Of a stretch of 64,000 nucleotides of DNA, positions 1 to 11,163 are shown one piece after another. Position numbers and translations under genes: made by a program. The stretch is from Punctularia strigosozonata HHB-11173 SS5 (Eukaryota; Basidiomycota; Agaricomycetes; Corticiales; Punctulariaceae). The notes under the pieces were generated by a model. That model saw only the letters and a program-made list of their open reading frames with translations. It had not been told where the DNA came from and did not search any database. The stretch spans positions 719,290 to 783,289 of the forward strand of contig NW_006767446.1 in assembly GCF_000264995.1 (NCBI RefSeq), given 5' to 3'. Each line of letters opens with the position of its first letter. The stretch's first letter is position 1.

Positions 1-897
1 ATGCTGATGGCGCCCGCGCTTGGTGTTACCGTCAGCAATGCGCCGGGAGCGAAGACAAGGGAGCAGGATACAGACCTCTCGCCCATGAATGGTAACCTTG
101 GACGGGTCGCCGCCGAAGGACGTGAATATTTTCGTGAAATCCACCTCAGAGCGAGATACTACGGGAGAACATAAATGAGCACCTTCGGTACGGATCAACA
201 GTCGTGCTTTTTTACCTGGTCGAGAAGACCAAAGTTGCCTACGCCCTCTGCGGCAAGCTCCTTTGACCACATGAATCCGAAGGCAGTAACACGATAATTG
301 AAGCTCGCAAAGACCTAGAATGTCATCGTCATTCTCACGACACGAGGAACGATGTTAGGTACGTACGATGGGCTGGCCCATCTCCACGCTGCGTTGCACG
401 ATCCATGTAGCATTGTAACGATGATCCGCGCTTCCACCCATACTGAACCCTCCTCCGCTGGTGAGCTTTGGATTAGCCGGCCGAAGGGCGCATATATGCA
501 GGCGAACTCACTAGATCCAGACCATCACTGGGAGGTTGCTGCCTTCCTTAACGCCCTGAGGACGCACGACGTTCATCGTCAGACAAGCCTCGCTGAGTTC
601 ATACCCCTCATCGTCGTTCGCGCCAATGGCCGGGTAACCTATGCAAATAGGGCTGTATTCCGTCGCGTTGCGCGTGCCGGTCCACGACGAGTTGAGCGAT
701 CGCGGCGCGCGAAGACGGAGATCGGGAGGGAGAGGTTGCTGCGCGTACGGCATGCCCAGGAAGAGCTCCTGCTTGAACGAGGGCAGCGACAGGCCGGTAT
801 ACGTGCCATTCCGAACTGTGACAGTGGGCGCGGAGAGAGCTACGGCGCCGAAGGCTAAGGCCAAGGTGGTGAAGAGGCGCCTTAACACGACGAACAT
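1..897 (-). pseudogene. Type-B carboxylesterase/lipase, N-terminal part; frame disrupted, runs off the left edge
   Basis: Secreted alpha/beta-hydrolase of the cholinesterase/lipase type-B family, which hydrolyses ester bonds. The chosen start (MFVVLRRLFTT) gives a hydrophobic signal peptide; longer in-frame starts upstream lack one. Family blocks follow in order: ELFLGMPYAQQPLP, then SEACLTMNVVRP (the usual SEDCL with Ala for Asp), then VMVWIYGGGF built across an intron (oxyanion hole), then FNYRVTAFGF and NFGLLDQ. The next exon carries LALRW, ENIH, FGGDPSKVTI and GESAGAIS, whose GESAG is the nucleophile elbow. These pieces lie in successive frames: three single-base shifts occur within roughly positions 80-150 and together restore the frame at the catalytic Ser. 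The acid and His of the triad lie outside the window. It is either a decayed gene or a stretch of sequencing errors. Family assignment is confident; pseudogene status is not. Confidence 0.7.
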
Positions 898-2139
898 TGT
901 TGGGAGAGGTAGGCCGTCGAGCTCGAGACAACGCGCCGCGATTGCTATGGGGTTTATACCGAGCATTGTCTGAGCAGGATCCGCGCGTAGGTCACGCTAC
1001 GGCCCATAATTTGATCTCCTGGGTCTCAGCTGGTCTTGGAGAGGTCATGCGACGGGCGGCGAGAGGGGAGGTCGCGTCGGTCGGGGAGGAAGATTCGTTT
1101 AACAAGCGAACAGGTGGACCGCGAGGAACCACCGGCCCCGAAAGCCGGAGGATGGCATGTCGCCCGACGCTAGCGCATGATAAGTAGTCCGCAGCGGCGT
1201 CATTCTCGGCGACCACTAGGCATTCTGAGGGCGGTGACAACGTCTGATACGTAGGAGTCGGCGATGAGCAACGCGTTGTCCTTCCTGAAGTTCAACGGTG
1301 CTCGCTGTCGGAGGCGTTGAACAGAGTAACAGGTGATTAGGTAATTGCCAATTCCCTCAATCACGTGTTCGATATTCTCTGGCATCTCCCGCTTTCCAGT
1401 ACTTACCGCTAGTTACATCACAAGTGGACTGACACGAAGCCTGGTCTACCAGAAAAAAGAAAGTTTCATCGCTATGATTATCTCTAGAGGTACCCTCAAA
1501 AAATGGTGAACGAACCCGGTCTTACCACAGACTGCTTTCTGGGCTATGCTTGAAAGATAGCATGTACCCCGCTGGCAATGATTGAGCAGTTCAAAACATT
1601 GGCGATGGATGCATACGGTCTCACGCTTCCGGAAACTCTATGTTTGACGCCGCCGGACGAGGGCCTCTGGTCGTACTTGTGGCGATATTACTCAACCCGC
1701 GTCGTGAGCAGACCACCAGACTACACGACATGCGCCGTGGCGCCTAGTGCCTTGCTGTGTGCCTGTCGTCATTCGCGCGGGACTCAAGCTTGCAACTTCG
1801 ACGACGTTCCGGACGCGCTGGACATGGAGTTGGAGCGTGAGCTTGCAGTTCAGAGCGACAGAGATCGCTGCTGGACCTCCAAAATCAAGGTCAAAATCAA
1901 AATGATCATTAGTAAGGAGTGATAATCGTCATATACTCGTACATAAAGCCCTCGGCGATCGTGAAGGGCAATAGTAGATCAAGCAACCCTCAGCATCTAA
2001 CGCTGTCCTATACTGTCGTACGTAGGCGGAATCTCGTTCGGACTTTCTGGTTCATCCACCGGCAGCCGACCGCCGTCAGAATGGACGTAGACAGCTACAT
2101 GAGGCATTTTAGCACGCGATGAGGTTGACCAATGAAGCA
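898..2139. other. Intergenic stretch without a supportable gene
   Basis: Contains only short open frames. The longest with an ATG (1578-1922, 114 codons, plus strand) shows no recognisable domain, no convincing exon continuation and an unremarkable lysine-rich end. It probably includes the 5' flank of the carboxylesterase and the 3' flank of the membrane-protein gene. Confidence 0.4.
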
Positions 2140-3842
2140 CTACTCACGACCGCTACCTCCAGCGCCGTCCGTAGGTTGCGTCTCATTCGCGACCTATGAC
2201 GTTCAGATCAGAACGACCGATTCGAGAGCGAAGATGCGATGATTGATACATACACGTAAGCGCTGGACTTCGCGTTCTTTCGCGCTGAGCGGCTGACTCC
2301 CGCTGTGACTCGTCGAGCTTGCATCGTAATAGCCAGCAGCAGCCGCAGGGCCGTACCTGGGAGGATTTCCCAATAAGAACGACATTCTTTCCGGGAGCGA
2401 CGACGCTACTCACTGCGACGGCCCGTACCCAGACGACGCAGAGGTCGGCCCATACCCAGACGGCGGCGGCGACGAATGACTCGTGCGCGAGTACGCCGAA
2501 GCGGACGTCGGCGACGTCTGCCCCGTATGCGCCCCGGCTGCTCCTGCTGCTGCTGCGTGACCCCCACGATCAGCAACGCCATCCTTAAAAGGTGAGAACC
2601 GGAACCGGAGCCGAGACTCACCAGCAGCGACGGGGACACCTGATCCGTATCCGTATTGCGCCATCTGCGGATATCCGCCGACGATGTCGTTGGCGCCGCG
2701 AGAGTAGTCGGGCCCGGGGACGTAGCCCTGCGGGACGGGTCCGGCACCGCGTCCTGCGATGCCGGCGGTGGACGCGGAAGCCGCTGCGGGGGCGCCAAGC
2801 TAGCGAGGGTATTGTGTCAGGATTCGACTACCAAAACGCGTACGCGGAGGGTCGATACGCACTATGTAAGGTTCCACCGCGCCAGAACCGTCGCCAGCTG
2901 CGAGATCGAGACCTGCGCCCGAATGGCGCACCTTGAAAAAAAGGACACGTCGGTCAGATCGCGTCATCGACGATGTGAACGGTAACAACGTACGACTCGG
3001 TCCGGATCAAAGTTTCCATCGAAATCGTCGCGTTTTCTCCTTCGGATGAAGTACCATGCTACCCAAGGTTATAGTTGAGTGGGTAATCGAGAGTATGGAT
3101 CCAATCAGCTCCAACCTAGTAATAGGAGCGCGATGAGGCCAACAACGCCACCGACGACGCCTCCGACGATGGCACCTACGTAGATCACCAAGCACGTCAG
3201 ATTCAGACCAACAGGGGATTCATATACGTAGTTCAACTTACCCGTATGAGACGAACTCGAATGCTTGCCGCCAGATGAACCGCTTACGGCGGTCTGCGTG
3301 GATCCCACGAGGGTCGTCTGCTGTATCGTGACAGTCGAAACGCCGCCATTCGGGTTCGTCGTACTATATCGAGAACAAAAAGTTCAAATTTAGCCCAGGT
3401 CGGGTTAATGGCGGCAGGGTAGACGTAGACACGTACACAACGGCCGTCGAGACGACGCTCGTGACGGAGGTCACTGACTGGCTTAATGTAACGCTCGATC
3501 CGGCCGCGCTGGCGCTGGAGATCTCGCTGGAAAGAGAGCTGGAGGCACTGGAGGCACTGCTGGAAAGGGAGGAGGCAATGCTTGAGATCGAGGACGAGTC
3601 TATGGTGGAAGAGCTGGAGGTCGGGGGGAGGGTGGTGGTTGAGGTGCTGGATAAGCTGGTATCGGTGGTGGATGAGGTGGTGGAGGTGAGCGATGCCGTG
3701 GTATCGGACGTCGAGAGCGTCGGGGTCGACGACGCGGAGGACGTGTCTATGGACGCTGAGATCGTCGTATCACGAATCAGTTCGTTATCCTCCAGCAGAG
3801 ATGTACAATTCGCTCACAGGTTGCGGCCGTGTCCGTGCTCAT
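2140..3842 (-). CDS. Ser/Thr-rich single-pass membrane protein, multi-exon
   Basis: I do not recognise a named gene. The architecture fits fungal surface proteins with a mucin-like ectodomain, such as Wsc/Mid2-type sensors. A short first exon (MSTDTAAT) is followed by about 110 residues that are almost all Ser and Thr with some Ala and Val (about 3440-3790), expected to be heavily O-mannosylated. Then come TTLVGSTQTAVSGSSGGKH, one transmembrane helix (AIVGGVVGGVVGLIALLLL, about 3120-3180) and a basic-acidic stop-transfer segment RRRKRDDFDGNFDPDRV. The cytoplasmic tail is rich in Gly, Tyr, Pro and Ala (for example GYVPGPDYSRGAN). The last exon ends NETQPTDGAGGSGRE-stop. About six introns with clean GT..AG borders join these pieces in phase. 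No signal peptide is visible at the chosen start, so an upstream exon may be missing. The sensor role is inferred from architecture only. Confidence 0.7.
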
Positions 3843-5029
3843 GGTGCTAGATGCCAATGAGCTGCTCAAATTGCTAGTCGAGGACGGTATCGGTGAAGAC
3901 GGCGCGGATGATGAACTCATCCGTCCTCGGTGTACTATACAATGAGAACGCTAAGCTAGCTAGTCGAGTTGTATTCGTCTCGACTGGATTTGGGACGTCG
4001 GGGAAGGTGTTGAAGGCCAGGGTCCTCCGGCGAGAACGCGACGGCCGATCCCGTAGTTCCAGGTTTGGAGCAAGAAGCTGAGTCTGATGTCATTCGAACT
4101 CCGCCTCTCGCACGTTCGGCACCCGTGCCGAGCTCGACGACCATCTCACCTCGGGCCACTCCCTCCTCCAACTTTGTGCGAAATGCCTCCACCGCGATGA
4201 GACATATCGACATTCTGTCATGAGGACTACATAACGGGATTCCGTACTGATTCCGTGCTTAGGCTGCAGCTCGGACTGTCACGAATCCATCGAAATCCAC
4301 CTACTACTTCTATCCGAGTCGCCCGGATTTGCTGCGATTTCACTGACGCTGCCTCCTTGACTATCGGCCGACCAAGACAACATCTGCAGCGCTGCGATTT
4401 CTCGGATATGAATCATTCCTTGTAATCTTGTTGTAATCGCTCCTGTCTAGCCGGCTACGAGCTGCTCGGTAAAGGCCGATGTGAAACCAAGCTTAAGCAG
4501 TTGGCATGTTCCGCACGATGCTGCGATGTCGTCATGCGCTATAGCTGGACGACCGACTAATTGCAATCACTGTCGAACATGTATTCTCGTGAGTACTTAC
4601 TAACCTCGAACCGAATAATATATAGCAGCCGTTACTCACAATCCATCGGGGACTTGCCAGAAACTCACTGCACAGGCTCAAAGGAAAGCGCCAATAATGA
4701 AAACGAGATACTGGCGACCCATTTGACAGATGCGTCCGCCCTCGGGCCACCTTGTCCACTGCATAACTTGATGCCCTTGACTTCGTGGGCTAGCGTCCGT
4801 CATCAACTCCCTGCTATACGCCGGCAGGCTGGTCACTCTAGGCTCCGCAAGGAGAGAAGATCAGAGCAAGTACCTGAAGTCCACTTATATGCGCCAATAC
4901 GTCCTGCGCCTCTGCTCTATCGATTCTCGCCAGCGCATCTCTCATATGTTGCGCGTTTCTACCTCGTTCGTTATCTCGGCTATGTCAACGACCGGAATCG
5001 GCTGAGAGCTACAATGCACGCGCGATAGC

Positions 5030-5240
5030 AAAAGAAACAACCTCTTGCATCCGTTCGGATCGGGGTAACGACGCTCACACGAATGGTGCCGCGGTCTTTG
5101 ATCGACGTTCACGCCGATGGGTAACGGAAGATCGTCGATGAACCGCTACACTCATCATATTCACAGCCCACGGCGCGCGCGCCGTGCCGACCAACCAAAG
5201 TTCAACAGCGCCCGAGTCTCCACTCCATCCAAACTCGGAT
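5030..5240 (-). repeat. Diverged duplicate block, copy A
   Basis: Shares ordered blocks with copy B at 5937-6165: a GATAGCAA(A/G)AGAAAC start, ACGACGCTC, CGGTCTTGAT-like, GCCGATG.GTA, AGATCGTCG.TGA, CACGGCGCG and AAAGTTCAA.AGCGCC. Both copies lie in the same orientation, about 0.9 kb apart. By eye the identity is well short of recent duplication, so the event is old. Confidence 0.45.
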
Positions 5241-5936
5241 CCCTTCGTACCTACCAATAGATGACTTTGGGTGGGAACGGCGACCAACGAGCTGCGGGCG
5301 ATCAAATATACCGGGGACTCAACACCAATACTCTGTATTCGTGTCGCCCGGGCTCATGAAGTTCAAATCACACTGCAACATCACCGACGTTGCATGCTAG
5401 CCTGACGCCCCGTATCTTTGCGTGGCGGAGCCTACCTAGTAGGCTATATGACTGTTGCTCAAGGCGCTCCCAACTAGTTGCCAGAGAATGGTAATTTTGC
5501 TCATCTCCGACCTTGCGCCCCAGTCCAAGATCCTTGTCGAGAATATTCAACTCCGCTCGTGATATATGTGTTAATACTTACGTACGATCCTCACAATCCT
5601 TCAGCAGCTGTCAAAACCTTACAGCATAGCTTCGAGCGAAAGCAATGAAGGGGACGAGATGGTGGCGGCAAATGTTCGCCGTATGTCTACCGTTACTGCC
5701 TGTGTTATGAAATGATGGCCCTGCCTTACTGTATAGACGCCTTTCTCCAGCTGCGTATGATCCGCCCACAAGCATAGGGCTCGCGAGCTCGTAATAGCAG
5801 GTCTTGCGGGGATTGTACGTAGTAACTATCGTTTCCATTACACACTTCGGCTAAAATCATGCGCAACACATCCTTCACTGCAGATGCTGCCCGGACTGTG
5901 ATTAGACCGGTTCCCCTCCCTAGGAACCGAGCGTTT

Positions 5937-6165
5937 GATAGCAAGAGAAACGCCTTTGACCTCCTCTTCTACTCATGCGCTGCGATGACGACGCTCCCAT
6001 GAAAGATGTTACGGTCTTGATACTCGTGTATGCCGATGAGTATATAGGAGATCGTCGTGAGGTGTGTATAACATGCAATGCTCACCAATTCACGGCGCGT
6101 GCCGGATGCCAGCTGCAAGCCGGTAAGTAAAGTTCAATAGCGCCGCGACTCGGCCTCATAAATTG
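5937..6165 (-). repeat. Diverged duplicate block, copy B
   Basis: Partner of the block at 5030-5240, with the same order of shared short blocks. On the minus strand it reads ILIGIHEYQDRNIFHGSVV, which loosely resembles the helix and catalytic loop of fungal FunK1 kinases (IxHRDxSxGN). The key HRD residues are not readable, so it would be a relic. Confidence 0.45.
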
Positions 6166-6862
6166 AGTTTCTTATCTTTCTTTCCCATATCAAGACCATT
6201 CCTAGACATATGTGAGCTACGAACCTTCTCAACAGATGGCATCGATCCTTGTGGAGTAAACTTCCGTGTCGTTCTTGGATTGTTCGCATCAAGCGGACAT
6301 GTATAGCACGGATGGCAGGCGCCTGGTATCGCACACTTCGGAAACCGCAACGCCGTCTTCACGAAGATCGTCCTAGAACGAGCAAAGCACACTAAGGCTC
6401 GGTGAAGAATGCGGGCCGGGGCGAGGTCTTCCGAGTGGAAACGTACCGCCATGTGTTAATGTGCGGGATCTCACGTTTCTGCTTCTGCATCCTCGCTCTG
6501 TGAACAGCACGTGGTGCATGCTCGTAGAAGAGCTTCTAGCCCTTAGGGGGATGCGCTAACACGAGTGTAATCTCTGAGCATAGGTATGTGCGTTACGAGG
6601 ACGGTGGCTCTTAAGGTAATGCACGTGCAATTGGGGGTTCGTTGTAGGTCTAGGGAAGAAAGAGTACACGTCGAGACAAGGGAGCATAGTACGTACACGA
6701 ATGATTCCGGTAAAAGATACAACAAGAGAGAGCAAGAGGAGTGACAATGAAGCAACAACGAGAGATGGTGCAAGGTCCAACGAGCGACCAGCATACTACA
6801 TAGTCGCAAATGAAAGCATGATATGAGCGGCAGAGGGGTATCGCGCTTCCGCGAACCCAAGG

Positions 6863-8828
6863 TCAAAACATCTCCATGAGGGAGATGGACTCGTGCAGCT
6901 CGTCTATAGCGGCAAGCGGCCTTCGTTCACTGCGTCGCACACCGTGCGAGGAGTGGGCGTCGGCCGCTTGCACGTAGATGCGCGGAACAGGCGAAGCGCC
7001 AGATTGCAGAGCTTCGACGTGTTGTCGATGCCGCTCCTGAAGCCATATGGCCACGGAATCGGTCGAAGCAGGAGGGTCTGCGTAGGCTCCGATGAGGGCG
7101 ACGGGGTCGTATTCATCGTCGAGCTCGTTCTCTTGGTCATCGGAGCCCGGAGCGTGCGCCGGCGCGGAGAGCTTGACGTGATGGAGGCGCTCCCACAAGC
7201 GGCGCTCGCGCTTACGCTCCTCAATGAGGTTCCGGCTTCGCCGACCGGACTCGCGAGAGTTGCGTCGAGCGAGGGACGACGGCGGGGAAAGATGAGAGGG
7301 GGATTGTGGAACAACTGGAAGCTTGCGCCGAATAGGCGAAGGCGACTCGCTCGGTTCCCCGAGCGCAGGATTGGATTCTGACCAAGGGCTCGACGGCCTG
7401 AGGGGCATGTGAGTCAGCAACCTAATCGTCCTATACAGAGATATCCCTTACGAATTGGCCGAGGAAGCCATACGTGAGTGTTGTAGAATTTCCTCGTCGA
7501 GGGCAAGGTCGGCATCAAAGTCGGCGTTAGCACCCGGGATAACCTCGGCAGACGAAGGCACCGGGTTTAGATACTTGGGCGGCGAGGATGCCGGCCGGGA
7601 GGGAGTGAGATTGTTACTCGAGGGGAGAGGTGGAGGGGCGCGGGTCGGCATAGGGGGGGCGGCACGGGAACGTTTACTGTCTATTGTTGCAGGATGAGAT
7701 GGAACCCGGGAAGAACCTTGGACGAATCCGGGAAGATCAGGAATGGGTGGAATCGCTTCGTCGACGGGTGATGTAACGTTGACCGACGAGGTCCTACAGA
7801 CATTCCTCAATACCGGAGCACAACGATGAAGCATCACGACTGACGATGGATCTGTCGGCGAACTAGAAGCTGAGATGTCGAGCGCAACTGATGACGCTCT
7901 GCGACTGGAAAGGCTCGACAGAATACTCTTGCGCGATTTTCTGCGGAGACTTTGAATGACTGATCTGCGTGGGAAACGAAAAACGTACGTAGAGATGGAA
8001 CTGGCATTGGAAGGTGCTGCTTTGACCTTTTTACGGGCAGCCAACATGTTGCCGATACCTCCTCGACCGCCGGTCTACCGATGTATTCGTGAGATCGCCT
8101 CCAACAAAGATCAGATCAGAAGATCGCATACCCCAACAAGACGGTTTTCGGCACTGGCGGCGATAAGTCGCCGTTCGCGTTGACGCACGGCCTCCTCGTA
8201 TTCACGAAGGATGGATGCGGTCTGAGGATTACTGATGGAAGATGAACACAGATCCAAGGTATACGTGGATTGAACCGTACTGATTGGCATCGAGGTCAGC
8301 TTGAAGATGCTGATACATCTTTGTTCCCCTTATGTTGCCGGCGCCGCCTCGCCCGGATACTCTGACTTTCTACGAAGTATCAGCATTGGCACACAATAGA
8401 TTATAGGCATGAGACTTACCTTTCGAGGGTCAGGTCGAGCTTCTCTTCCTCGAGCCGGTGATATCGGATCCTCATAAGGTTGTACGTATACACTTGACGC
8501 GCTCATTGAACTGCCAGAGGACCCCGTGGCGGAAGAGACAATTGATGTCTCCCTTCCAAGCGGCGACAAGCGCGAATTGTCACTAACCCTCAGCGATGTG
8601 TTGCTCTACGCAATGGTCAGAAGGCAACGTTGATCAAATCGAAGTGTTACGAACCGGCGAGATGGGCGAGACAGGTGAGGTGAGCGAACGTCGTCGGATG
8701 TTTCCAGCGCCACCGCGACCTGAGGACTGATATTTCATGGATTTAACAGATATCGTGTCGGAATCGCGATCACGGAGGGATTTGAGAGGGGAGGTCAAGA
8801 TGGTAAGAGTCAGCACAGGTCTCGTCAT
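6863..8828 (-). CDS. DUF3602-like protein with three GRGG(A/I)GN motifs
   Basis: Low-complexity protein rich in Ser, Pro and Arg, about 500 residues over five or six exons. Its hallmark is the glycine motif of fungal DUF3602 proteins (GRGGAGNI), seen three times: SSGRGGAGNIRR in exon 1 (about 8697-8720), VSGRGGAGNIRG (about 8330-8355) and GGRGGIGNMLAARKK (about 8044-8074). Between the second and third is a charged helix, ILREYEEAVRQRERRL. The introns join in phase. After the third motif come Ser/Arg- and Pro-rich stretches (APPMPTRAPPPLPSS). The C-terminal exon has a basic helix (RNLIEERKRERRLWERL) and ends SISLMEMF. The family has no known biochemical function, so none is assigned. The start MTRPVLTL is the first ATG of the first recognised exon. 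Confidence 0.7.
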
Positions 8829-9156
8829 GTCGACGGGCAAATGTAGATAAGGGCGGATCCGCGGGAAGAAGGTGTGGTTGGATCTTGAGCGCAATGAATA
8901 CAAGAAGCGCGCTCGCGACAACAAAGTGTCGGGTTGGCTTCGAATGGAGGCACAGGTTGCGCCAATGAAAAAAAAAATGACGGGGATGAGCGGTAAGATA
9001 GGGCGATGCTATGAACAGCAGGATGCGCCCGAGGCGCCGTAGATATAGGCCAGTCGCATATGACACAGCGGTCCCGGAAAGGAGATAAGCGTGCAAGTTC
9101 ATGAGAACCTGCCGCTAGGTAGCATGAAGTATGCGCCAATAATACGACGGCGCGGT

Positions 9157-9441
9157 TCACAGAGCGCTTCCGCAACCGCGTCCACACGACATAGTCGCCT
9201 GCACGGTGAGGCGCGAAGCGGAGATAGCCGTAAGGCGGAAGGAAAGAAGGTACGAGGAATGGTCGCGGGCAGGAATGTGGGCAATATATGATGACGGACT
9301 CACGACGATACGACCCGATGAAGATGCCTTGAGAGCCCGTCGTCCGGCTTTCTGCTCAGCCTTCTCCGCCTTCTCACGTGCCTTCTGCTCCTTGGCCGCC
9401 AGTTTGGCTGGATCAGTCTCCTTTTTCTTGCCGAAAGCCAT
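9157..9441 (-). CDS. Possible small lysine-rich protein, N-terminal exon
   Basis: From an ATG at 9441 the minus strand reads MAFGKKKETDPAKLAAKEQ and continues as a strongly charged Lys/Glu/Ala helix for about 40 residues, then changes character (SSSGRIVVSPSSY), suggesting a splice site near there. The amphipathic bias favours real coding sequence for the first 40 codons only. I do not recognise it, and the downstream exons are not resolved. Confidence 0.25.
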   Translation of the reverse strand: MAFGKKKETDPAKLAAKEQKAREKAEKAEQKAGRRALKASSSGRIVVSPSSYIAHIPARDHSSYLLSFRLTAISASRLTVQATMSCGRGCGSAL

Positions 9442-10319
9442 GTCCACGAGTAACGGGTCACCGTCAATGACGAAAGTCACGGGAAAAGAGAGAATATGAT
9501 GCTCGATAGCAATTCCAGTATACGCGGGCTGGTCCCAGAAGAAGACGGTAACCAAGATAACCGAGGACAGTGAGCATCGAAGCCTGCAATCTGCTAGCGC
9601 ACACGACCCCGACCGAACCGCCAGGGGAAGGTCCCCAGTGTAAGAAGATGGTAGGACTGATATACTATACGTTCACCGACGACCATGTCTGCAGATATAT
9701 TTAGCCATCCAGGTCCGTCTGCTCCCGTGAGGTGCCCTATCAGAAAGCCGACAGCCTCGCCGCGTCGCTCCAAAGTCTTGATAGCCCCGTTCACATGCCC
9801 GAAGGCCCTGAGCAGGTGGGTCTGACACCGGAGGCGATGGAGTATTGACGCCCTGGAGATATAACATTGCCACCGATAAGGAGGGAAAAGACGTCGGTCG
9901 TCATTTGGTAAACACGGAATCCGCCGAGGTCGGACGAGAGCGTATGAGAACCGAGGATGACATGAGACCGGAGCATAGCTATTATCCGAAGACCGCCAAT
10001 CCTGGCAGAGACTCGAGAGAGGGATATCAGTCCGCGAAGCCGCCTCGCTCCTGCCCCGCGTTCGTCCCCCTCAAGCCTCAGACTTCAGATCTAGAAAATC
10101 GATCGAGATCAGGGACGGCGTTCAATAGTTTTTGCTGGGCTTGGTGCTGCCCTGTCTTGTCATGGCTGTCTCCTAGGCAAAGCGCTGACAATGACTACTA
10201 ATTGAAAGTCTGCGATGATATTCTGGCGGGACCACTATACGAGAGCAAGCGGCGGGGTTAGAACGAGGTCAGCCCGATGACCCTGCAAGAGGAAAGATTG
10301 GCAAACGGTTCCGGAGCCG

Positions 10320-10343
10320 TGACTGGTGACCGGTGACCAGTCA
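10320..10343. repeat. Imperfect 24-bp palindrome
   Basis: The 24 bases from TGACTGG to CCAGTCA read nearly the same on both strands; one symmetric pair of positions breaks the symmetry. The core contains the direct repeat GGTGACC. It lies in an intergenic stretch and could be a dimeric protein-binding site or chance. Confidence 0.5.
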
Positions 10344-11163
10344 CAGGGCTCTCGTCACGAATTAGTCACCAGTTCCTCGTCCGTCGACGATACTCAATCG
10401 CATCTTGATTCTTGACGGGACTCGCATTGCTATTATGCTCAATACCCACTGCTTAGGCACTCTAGGCAATGCAGTCTCCCCCTGCGGATTTGGTCGTCTG
10501 ACTGGTTCCGCACATCTAGTCCTGCTCAACACGCGGCGTGGAACCCGAACCTTGAATGCACAGATGTGCATATTTCCTCCCTCGGAATGTCACGGCGCCG
10601 ATGCGGCTAAGGCACCTCTTTATATGCTGGCTGAACATTTGGCCTATGCCGCCTTCCCGCCTTTCTCTTCCTTGTCAACGCTCTGGCGATTTCCCATAGG
10701 ACGTGGAGTGAAACAAACCTATTCACTGCATGCAACCAAGTGTCTCAGAATCGGTTTCCTTCTCCCTACAAGTGAACAAAGGCGACCCGTCTTCTCGACG
10801 ACAATCCTATCATATAGTAGTGCCCAGAAATTAACGTGTCTCTCGCCGGGAATACCACCAGGGTCGAATTACGAGCCTCAAGCTGCATCGGTCCGTACCG
10901 GACACGTGGCGATGGGATGCGCTTGTGCTGTTAAAAGACCGAACCCGATCCTTTCATAGACTCCACCGCTCCCAGCACGCCAGACATCTCCGACTAATTG
11001 ACTCTGCCTGATATACCTGTTTCTGGAAGCTGGGTGGTGAAAGTGTACAAAAGGCTTTGCGGCCGATGGTGGCAGTCTTCTTTGCATTGTATTCCTCTCC
11101 TGCAGCCCCCTTCGGCGTCCGCGATTCCAGTCCGTTTGCTGGACCGCTCAGATCTTGTGCAAA

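Larger units (their letters stand above)
3843..6862. other. Gene-poor stretch with decayed kinase-like and duplicated sequence
   Basis: No continuous gene model can be built. Two blocks inside it (about 5030-5240 and 5937-6165) resemble each other and are listed separately. Minus-strand translations of the second block read like a degraded kinase catalytic loop (DRNIFHGSVVIAAHE, then KAFLLLSNARFL). This would fit an old FunK1-type fungal kinase, but the match is weak. The remainder shows only short random-looking frames. Confidence 0.3.
8829..11163. other. Mostly non-coding, possibly one small basic gene and one unassigned exon
   Basis: Holds a possible small gene (listed separately at 9157-9441). 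An open minus-strand segment at 9594-9794 reads ERRGEAVGFLIGHLTGADG and GWLNISADMVVGERIV and looks protein-like, but I could not place it in a gene. An imperfect palindrome lies at 10320-10343. The open frame at 10405-10959 begins at TTG and has no family features, so I do not call it a gene. Confidence 0.3.

Noticed and set aside
3461-3850. Glu/Val-rich 129-codon open frame on the plus strand
   Set aside because: It is the antisense shadow of the Ser/Thr-rich ectodomain of the minus-strand membrane protein.
10405-10959. 184-codon open frame
   Set aside because: It begins at TTG, has no domain or composition typical of a protein, and lacks splice partners.
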